Shown here: one piece after another, positions 38,185-43,821 of the stretch
How positions within the stretch are numbered: the stretch's first letter is position 1
Layout of the letters: the number at the start of each line of letters is the position of its first letter
From: a virus
IMG/VR virus record: IMGVR_UViG_3300043434_000476
Location: 1 to 43,821 of that record
DNA: 43,821 nt
Strand: one strand, 5' to 3'
Notes under the pieces: model-generated
The model's database searches: none
The model's input: the letters and a program-made list of their open reading frames with translations, nothing else
What the model was told of the DNA's origin: nothing
Program-made: the position numbers and the translations under genes

Positions 38185-38973
38185 ATGAAAAAGATTATTC
38201 TAGCACTAGCAATAACTATGGCATTTCCTGTGTTGGCACAGACTGCGGTAACTGCACCAAGTGCTCCGACTATTCCAACAATGACTACAGTTAGTCCTAA
38301 TGCAACCGCCGCATTGGCCACTGCAACAACTAACCGTATCTTCATCGACCAAAGCGGTGACAATCCTGATGTTAATATGACTCAAGACGGTACAGGTAAT
38401 AAAGCTGGTTCGGCACAACGTCCAGTATATCTACGTGGTATCGATCAAACAGTTGTTACACGTCAAATTGGTGTTAACAACGAAATCATGTTAGAAGCAG
38501 TGAATGCTACTACAGGTTCTGGCCAAGGTGTTACTATCACTATCCAACAGATTGGCGATACCAACAAGGTTGATGCTGCCTGTGGTTATGGCAATGCCAG
38601 CGATGGTACTACAGCACTAACAGGTTGTAAGGCCGCTGATCTAAACTGGAAGTTTACTGGCGACAGTAACGACCTACAGTTCCGCGGCACAGGCGATGAT
38701 CTAAAGAGTGCTATTGATGTAACAGGTGACAGTAACGTATTCCGTATTGATGCTATTGGTAACAAGCATACACAAACTATTAAGGTAGTTGGTGATACTA
38801 ACACATTTAACATTAATCAACGTAGTACAGGTGCCGCAGGTTCTAGCATTTGGGTTGACTTAGCTGGTAATAGTAACACACTAACAATGAGCCAAACAGG
38901 TACCATTGACAATGTTATTAATATCAAGAGTGTAAGCAACAGCGGTACATTTAATATTACACAAAAGAACTAA
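38185..38973 (+). CDS. Curlin-type amyloid subunit (CsgA/CsgB-like)
   Basis: A 262-aa secreted protein: signal peptide (cut near VLAQ, residue 19), a Thr/Pro/Ala-rich stretch, then imperfect repeats with the curlin N-x-x-x-x-x-Q strand-turn-strand pattern: NRIFIDQSGDNPDVNMTQDG, VTITIQQIGDTNKV, NTFNINQRSTGA, NTLTMSQTGTIDNVINIKSV, TFNITQKN. Two Cys (about 133 and 147) lie in a central non-repeat insert. It is the probable fibre-forming substrate of the CsgG/CsgF pore encoded upstream. CsgE is not seen. Confidence 0.9.
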   Translation: MKKIILALAITMAFPVLAQTAVTAPSAPTIPTMTTVSPNATAALATATTNRIFIDQSGDNPDVNMTQDGTGNKAGSAQRPVYLRGIDQTVVTRQIGVNNEIMLEAVNATTGSGQGVTITIQQIGDTNKVDAACGYGNASDGTTALTGCKAADLNWKFTGDSNDLQFRGTGDDLKSAIDVTGDSNVFRIDAIGNKHTQTIKVVGDTNTFNINQRSTGAAGSSIWVDLAGNSNTLTMSQTGTIDNVINIKSVSNSGTFNITQKN

Positions 38974-38984
38974 GGGGCTGGGCA

Positions 38985-40154
38985 ATGAGGCTCGCCTCCT
39001 TAATCTTATGCTTATTCGCGACGGCAAGTGCTTGGGCCGACATCGGTAATGTTACCGAAGCTTCAGGTATTGCCGTTATTAAGCGTGGCAAAGATGTTAT
39101 TCAAATTGTCAAGGGCACTGTAATAGAAACCAACGACAAAGTTGAAACTAAAAACGGTCGAGTTAAAATTGTTTTTAAGGATGATACTAATGTCACTGTC
39201 ACAGAATCTAGTAGTTTAATCATCGACGACTTTGTCTACGATCCAAAAAGCGGTGCTGGCAAACTAGGACTTAAAGCAGCCGCAGGTACAGTTCGTTATG
39301 TATCGGGTAGTATTGCCAAAGATCCTAAAAACGTAAAAATAAACACACCCACTGCGGCTATTGCTGTTCGTGGCACAGACTTTGTTATGGCCGTCGGTGA
39401 AACAGGTAGTAGTATGATTATGCTAATGCCTACCTGCGAAATAGAACAAAACATTAACTTAAAAGGTCTTACCTGCGGCAGCGGAGCTATTGATGTAGAA
39501 ACACCCTCAGGTATAGTTAAGTTAAATCGTCCTTATCAAGCTACACTAGTTGAAACATTGAATGGTGTTCCTAGTCCAGCAGTTATTGTTGCTCTTAACG
39601 GCATGGCCATTGGCAACAACTTAATGGTCAATCCTCCCAGAACAACCACTGGTGTCAGTGTTATTGCTGCCGCTCGTGCAGCCGCTGAAAAGACAGGAGA
39701 TGCTAAGAAAGAAGGCAAGAAAGAAGAAAAAGACGACAAAGACGATGCCAAGGATCAAGAGAAACAAGCTGTGGCAAGTAAACAAGAAGGTAATAGTAAT
39801 AGATCACAACGTCAAGGCCGCAGTGCCAACGAAGGTGATGAAGAAACGGCCAACGAAACCAAGGTAGGTGTAGACGCAAACGCCAACAAAGATTCACTAG
39901 TTAATGAAGTTGCAAGTGTGGGAGAAACAGAAAATCCCTATGTTAAAAAACTGTTCAAAGACAAAAGCGAAACCCAGCAAGTAGGTTGGTTGTACGAAAG
40001 TCTAAGTCCTAATAGTAAGAACTATGCCAATGTTGTCATGCCACTTAACACACAGGTGCAAGTTACAGTAACACAGGATATGCAGACTAATAGTTGGAAC
40101 TTTGCTCCAGGTAAACCACAAGGACAGATTGTTATCAATCAGAATTTTAGATGA
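38985..40154 (+). CDS. FecR-domain secreted protein with charged linker
   Basis: A 389-aa protein: signal peptide (cut near AWA, residue 18), then the FecR module GIAVIKRGKDVIQIVKGTVI, TNDKVETKNGRVKIVFKDDT, VTVTESSSLIIDDFVYD, INTPTAAIAVRGTDF. The segment from about 230 to 300 is extremely charged (KKEGKKEEKDDKDDAKDQEK) and probably disordered. A C-terminal domain follows. FecR-domain proteins of this type often stand next to CHASE2 cyclases in bacteria. It may bind nascent fibre or signal across the envelope to the cyclase. Its ATGA overlap ties it to the discoidin-curlin gene. Confidence 0.9.
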   Translation: MRLASLILCLFATASAWADIGNVTEASGIAVIKRGKDVIQIVKGTVIETNDKVETKNGRVKIVFKDDTNVTVTESSSLIIDDFVYDPKSGAGKLGLKAAAGTVRYVSGSIAKDPKNVKINTPTAAIAVRGTDFVMAVGETGSSMIMLMPTCEIEQNINLKGLTCGSGAIDVETPSGIVKLNRPYQATLVETLNGVPSPAVIVALNGMAIGNNLMVNPPRTTTGVSVIAAARAAAEKTGDAKKEGKKEEKDDKDDAKDQEKQAVASKQEGNSNRSQRQGRSANEGDEETANETKVGVDANANKDSLVNEVASVGETENPYVKKLFKDKSETQQVGWLYESLSPNSKNYANVVMPLNTQVQVTVTQDMQTNSWNFAPGKPQGQIVINQNFR

Positions 40155-41983
40155 AAAAAATATTTCTAGTGTTAATGTTGTTATGTTCAAATGCTTTTGG
40201 TGCCATTACTGACGGTAAGTTCGGTATCAATCAAATATTCGATGTACAATATTGGTGGAGTGGTAATACTTTAAATGCCAGCAATTTTATTGCACCTTAT
40301 AATAAAAACTTTCAAACTGTTACGGTAACTACAGGACAATACTTTCAATTCTTTGCATCAACAACTAATCCCGGAAAGTACGGTTTAAAATTAATGAACA
40401 GCAATGGCACACAACATAGTATTGTTCACGACTACGGGGATATTACAGCATTAGGAAGTGGTGCGATCTTTTATATCGGGAGCGGATTCTTCGGTAACGT
40501 AATTACAACTTCACAAGGATATAGCTATGGCGCCAGTGCTACATTTACAAATATGGATACTAGCGTAACCAGTAGTGATCTAAACAGTTATACATTTGCT
40601 AGTTCGACCCCGTTAGCATCAGGGCAAACCGCTGCACCTGCAACTCCTACTGTAGATTGGAAAACAATTAAAACTAACAGTACTCCTGTTGTTATTAGCA
40701 ACATTTATCCTACTACTAATAATAGTCCCTATGGGGAAGGTGCAAGCCAAGCATTTGATAACAATACAGGTACAAAATATTTAAACTTTGATAAAAAGAA
40801 TGCCGGTGTTACGGTTAAACTAAGTCAGGGTCGCGTAGTGCAAAAATTTACTTTAACTACAGCAAACGACTATAGTGGTCGTGATCCAACTAGCTATAAA
40901 TTATATGGTAGTAATGACGGCGTCAATTGGACACTGATAAAACAAGATTCGTTGAGTCTCAGCGAAACAAGATTTTGGACCAGTCCAGAAATCTCAGTAG
41001 CTAACACCACTGCTTATGTCTACTATTACATTTTATTTCCAACTACAAAAGCAGGCGATGGCTGCGGATTAAACTGTGACAGTATGCAGATTGCAGAAGT
41101 TACATATTATTATGATTTAAATGATGGTGTAACAAGTACTGATCAGGCTACTACGTCGACGCCAGCAAATCCAGGATCTGCAGGTTCAGTGTGCAGTGAT
41201 TGCTTCTCCAGTAACATTACCAGTGCACAACAAGTATTATTAGATGCCGCACGTACAAGACGCAATGCGATTTCCGTGGGCAATAGAATTGATTTAAACG
41301 TAGACGGTCCTACAACTAATGTAACTATAGAACAAGTGGGCAGTTATAATAGAATACAGGGACTTGGCGGCGCAGGAACCAATGCACACATAGGTGGATT
41401 TACTAACACCGTTAGTATTAAACAGGGCGAAACACTTAGTGGACGTAACTTAATAGAGTTATATATACAGGGTAACGGAAACAATTTAACACTAAGCCAA
41501 GCTAGGAATACTGCAACAGGATTAGAAGATGGACAGGAAAGCGGCGGCCATATAGCTAGAATTTCTATAACAGGTAATAGCGCAACATATACTATTAGAC
41601 AGGGTAATGATGGAGGCTCTATCAGTGGTCATTTCTTAAATTATACAATGTCAGGCGGTGGCGGAACACACTCTGTTAAGCAAAGTAACAACGGTGAAAA
41701 ACTGGCATTTATCAATATTTCAGGCAACTACAATAATGAAACTATACAACAAACTGGCACAGGAAATCACTTCTTGGATTTAACAATGACTGGTAACAAT
41801 AATAGTGCAAACATTACACAAAAGGATGCAGGCAGTCACAATGCAACAATTAGCTTGACTAATGTCGGCGGCGCAAGTTCTGCTACATTAGTTCAACAAG
41901 GCAGCACGTCCCAAGTTTATAGTATTACACAACAATGTGCAAACCTAGCAGGTTGTTCCGTGTCAGTTACACAAGGACAATAA
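40151..41983 (+). CDS. Discoidin-like (F5/8 type C) plus curlin-repeat fusion protein
   Basis: A 610-aa secreted protein. After the signal peptide (cut near AFGA) comes a 160-aa beta domain. A discoidin-type carbohydrate-binding domain follows at about 185-325 (GEGASQAFDNNTGTKYLNF, YKLYGSNDGVNWTLIKQDSL), then a Ser/Thr/Gly linker with CSDC. At about 375-610 lie degenerate curlin repeats: VTIEQVGSYNRI, VSIKQGETLSGRNLI, LTLSQARN, YTIRQGNDGG, ETIQQTGTGNHFL, ANITQKDAGSHNA. It could act as the minor, tip or anchor subunit that lets an amyloid fibre grip a glycan. Fusion of these two parts is unusual. Confidence 0.85.
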   Translation: MKKIFLVLMLLCSNAFGAITDGKFGINQIFDVQYWWSGNTLNASNFIAPYNKNFQTVTVTTGQYFQFFASTTNPGKYGLKLMNSNGTQHSIVHDYGDITALGSGAIFYIGSGFFGNVITTSQGYSYGASATFTNMDTSVTSSDLNSYTFASSTPLASGQTAAPATPTVDWKTIKTNSTPVVISNIYPTTNNSPYGEGASQAFDNNTGTKYLNFDKKNAGVTVKLSQGRVVQKFTLTTANDYSGRDPTSYKLYGSNDGVNWTLIKQDSLSLSETRFWTSPEISVANTTAYVYYYILFPTTKAGDGCGLNCDSMQIAEVTYYYDLNDGVTSTDQATTSTPANPGSAGSVCSDCFSSNITSAQQVLLDAARTRRNAISVGNRIDLNVDGPTTNVTIEQVGSYNRIQGLGGAGTNAHIGGFTNTVSIKQGETLSGRNLIELYIQGNGNNLTLSQARNTATGLEDGQESGGHIARISITGNSATYTIRQGNDGGSISGHFLNYTMSGGGGTHSVKQSNNGEKLAFINISGNYNNETIQQTGTGNHFLDLTMTGNNNSANITQKDAGSHNATISLTNVGGASSATLVQQGSTSQVYSITQQCANLAGCSVSVTQGQ

Positions 41984-41989
41984 TCGATC

Positions 41990-41997
41990 TATAAATA
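41990..41997 (+). promoter_or_regulatory. Late promoter box TATAAATA before the cyclase
   Basis: Exact TATAAATA on the plus strand, ending 5 nt before the cyclase ATG at 42003. No Shine-Dalgarno is present in that gap, so a transcript from here would be leaderless; the gene may also be read through from the curli operon. Confidence 0.55.
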
Positions 41998-42002
41998 GTG
42001 GT

Positions 42003-43821
42003 ATGAAAAAACTACTACTTAATCCATGGCTAGCACTAGTCACTCTAGCACTAATAATATCAGTTCGCATTATAGATCCTGCATTTGTTGAATCTGTTAG
42101 ACTGCGATACTTTGATCAGCTTATAACAAGTCAGGAAAAAGTTGATATTCCAGTACACACAGTCAATATCGACGAAGCAACATTGGACAAATATGGTCAA
42201 TGGCCATTTCCCAGAGATATGTATGCAGATATAATTGCAGACTTGTATCGCAGAGGCGCAGGCTTGGTTGTGTTTAACGTACTAATGCCCGAAGCAGATA
42301 GATTCAAACAGGACGCTAAACTAGCACAAATTTTAAAACAATATCCAGTTGTATTACCAGCACTGGGTCATAGTTCAGATAAGAACACGCCTCGTAATTC
42401 AGGTGTTAGTATAGTCGGCACTGACCCTGCTGGTATAGTTGTTGAATATCCTGGTATATTAAGCAGTGTAGGTTTAATTAATAACAATGCCGCAGGTGTA
42501 GGTATCGTAAATACATTTCCTGAAATCGACGGTGTTGTTCGTCGCACACCTTTAGTAATATACAGCAATGAAAAACTGCATCCCGGTCTTGCACTGGAAA
42601 CACTGAGAGTGGCCGCCGGCGATCCTAGTTTTCAAATTAAGATCGGGGAACAGGGGGTAGAGGCGCTTAGAGTTCCAAAGTTTGGCCGCATCAACACAGA
42701 TGACCTTGGCCGCATATGGATTGATTGGCGCAATCAATCTAAAGAACACAGTCTAGTAAAATTGCCAGATAGTTTTAACGGAGAAATAGTAGTTGTGGGT
42801 CTAAGTGCCGCAGGTCTTGCTAATCCCATAGCTACAGCACAGGGAGAAGTTTGGCCGCATTATTTACAAAGTGCAGTATTAGGAACCATGTTGACCAAGT
42901 CAACGATACAACGTCCTGGTTATGCTGATCAGCTAGAGATATTAAGTTTATTGGTACTAGGAGTTATACTAATATTTTTAATGAAGTGGACATATGTGGG
43001 TATTGCTACTACGGTTGTCATTATTGCTGGTTCTATATTTGGTAGTATGCTGGCATATAGTAACTTCTTATTCCTCTTTGATAGTACCGCACTGGCTGTT
43101 GGACTGCTATTGGTATCTTTACATGCATATGTGGCAAAGTTTGTCAGCGAATACCTACAAAAGTCTGCAATTAAAAAACAGTTTGGTAGCTATGTCAATC
43201 CCGTTATTGTAGAACGTTTGCAAAAAGATCCCAGCTTTATTAAACTAGGTGGTGAGAAAAAAGACCTAACAATTATCATGAGTGACATGCGAAACTTCAC
43301 TGGCTTAGGCGAAACATATGGTGATGACGTTGTGGCATTTACTAACACTATGAATCGTTATATGACTGCTATTGCAGAACCTATTCTAAGAAACAATGGT
43401 TGTTTAATTAAGTTTATCGGTGATGCAAGTTTACACGTTCACGGCGCTCCTATTCAAGAGGAACAAGATCCCGATCATGCGCACGCCGCAGTACGTACTG
43501 GACTTGAAATGATTCATGCTGTTGAGTTGTTTAATATTGAACTAGAAAAAGAAGGTAAGCCAAGAGTAGGTATGGGTCTGGGAATCAATACTGGTCCTAC
43601 ATTGATCGGTAACATTGGCAGTAAAGACCGATTTGGCTATGACGTATTAGGTGATTCAGTTAGCTTAACTGCACGTTTAGAAGGTCAAACTAAGAACTAT
43701 GGACAATTAATCATTATCAGCGAGTTTACAGAGAAGCGTGTTAACGAGGCCTATTTTACTATTCCCTTGGACTGTATTGCAGTTAAAGGTAAGAGCATTG
43801 GTGTTAATATTTTCACAGTGT
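42003..43821 (+). CDS. CHASE2-domain class III adenylate/guanylate cyclase, 3'-truncated by window edge
   Basis: An open frame of 606 codons that runs off the right edge. An N-terminal TM (about 8-24) precedes a periplasmic CHASE2 sensor (LRYFDQLI, VNIDEATLDKYGQWPFPRDM, VGLINNNAAGVG, IVVVGLSAAGL). Two or three TMs follow at about 316-378, and then the cyclase domain. The metal Asp residues are D428 (IIMSDMRNFTGLGE) and D474 (KFIGDASLHVHGAP). GINTGPTLIGNIGS and YDVLGDSVSLTARLEG complete the catalytic core, so the enzyme looks active. It would turn an envelope signal into cAMP or cGMP in the host cytoplasm. Confidence 0.93.
   Translation, partial: MKKLLLNPWLALVTLALIISVRIIDPAFVESVRLRYFDQLITSQEKVDIPVHTVNIDEATLDKYGQWPFPRDMYADIIADLYRRGAGLVVFNVLMPEADRFKQDAKLAQILKQYPVVLPALGHSSDKNTPRNSGVSIVGTDPAGIVVEYPGILSSVGLINNNAAGVGIVNTFPEIDGVVRRTPLVIYSNEKLHPGLALETLRVAAGDPSFQIKIGEQGVEALRVPKFGRINTDDLGRIWIDWRNQSKEHSLVKLPDSFNGEIVVVGLSAAGLANPIATAQGEVWPHYLQSAVLGTMLTKSTIQRPGYADQLEILSLLVLGVILIFLMKWTYVGIATTVVIIAGSIFGSMLAYSNFLFLFDSTALAVGLLLVSLHAYVAKFVSEYLQKSAIKKQFGSYVNPVIVERLQKDPSFIKLGGEKKDLTIIMSDMRNFTGLGETYGDDVVAFTNTMNRYMTAIAEPILRNNGCLIKFIGDASLHVHGAPIQEEQDPDHAHAAVRTGLEMIHAVELFNIELEKEGKPRVGMGLGINTGPTLIGNIGSKDRFGYDVLGDSVSLTARLEGQTKNYGQLIIISEFTEKRVNEAYFTIPLDCIAVKGKSIGVNIFTV

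Overview
The window reads as part of a large T4-like (myovirus-type) phage genome, probably infecting an aquatic betaproteobacterium. Phage identity rests on a gp44-type clamp loader, PhoH, a GroES-like co-chaperonin, a 3-TM holin, an i-spanin/o-spanin pair, a SleB-type hydrolase, collagen-like tail-fibre and other virion proteins, UvsE, TATAAATA late-promoter octamers, and very compact genes joined by ATGA or TAATG overlaps. The host guess is inference: a Bug/TctC periplasmic binding protein and a betaproteobacterial-style ferredoxin-NADP reductase point to Burkholderiales, and phasin-like and MaoC-like proteins fit a host that stores polyhydroxyalkanoate. No integrase, tRNA, IS element or CRISPR array was seen.

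Layout. (a) 1-2894, minus: three translationally coupled nucleotidyltransferase-type genes (pol-beta fold, K-x-D-G ligase-like, HxGH adenylyltransferase). (b) 2895-3421: hairpin-rich non-coding stretch. (c) 3422-5785, minus: MTA/SAH nucleosidase, ferredoxin-NADP reductase, a cloverleaf-like non-coding RNA candidate ending in a terminator, and a TctC-type binding protein. (d) 5862-7392, plus: methyltransferase, sulfotransferase-like and small membrane protein cassette. (e) 7394-14248, minus: nuclease, Cys-rich protein, head-associated proteins carrying a repeated GVAEG motif, phasin-like protein, ATP-grasp ligase, a second pol-beta nucleotidyltransferase, UvsE. (f) 14272-20076, minus: MaoC-like protein, holin, tail-fibre and virion genes. 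(g) 20155-25858, minus: ClpA, peptide deformylase, spanins, initiation factor IF-1. (h) phoH alone on the plus strand, inside an imperfect inverted repeat. (i) 26756-36014, minus: clamp loader, then a long operon running from the SleB hydrolase through sufB-sufC-sufD(mini)-sufS-sufE-zinc ribbon-sufT-SAP-sufA to a DnaE-like fragment and GroES. (j) 36449-43821, plus: DUF3307, csgF, csgG, a curlin, a FecR protein, a discoidin-curlin fusion and a CHASE2 adenylate cyclase that runs off the right edge.

Two systems stand out. The first is an almost complete SUF iron-sulfur assembly pathway (scaffold SufBCD, sulfur donors SufSE, A-type carrier, SufT), with a ferredoxin reductase and a Cys-rich candidate Fe-S protein elsewhere in the window. 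The second is a curli-type amyloid secretion locus joined to a FecR protein and a membrane cAMP/cGMP-type cyclase, which suggests that infected cells (or virions) display amyloid and that host second-messenger signalling is altered.

Expression looks two-tiered. Near-consensus sigma70 promoters (TTGAC-17-TATAAT) lie 5-6 nt before the ATG of uvsE, the MaoC-like gene, def and the clamp loader, so those mRNAs should be leaderless. TATAAATA or TAAATA-core boxes precede structural, lysis and curli genes. All functional calls come from reading motifs by eye; no database search was run.
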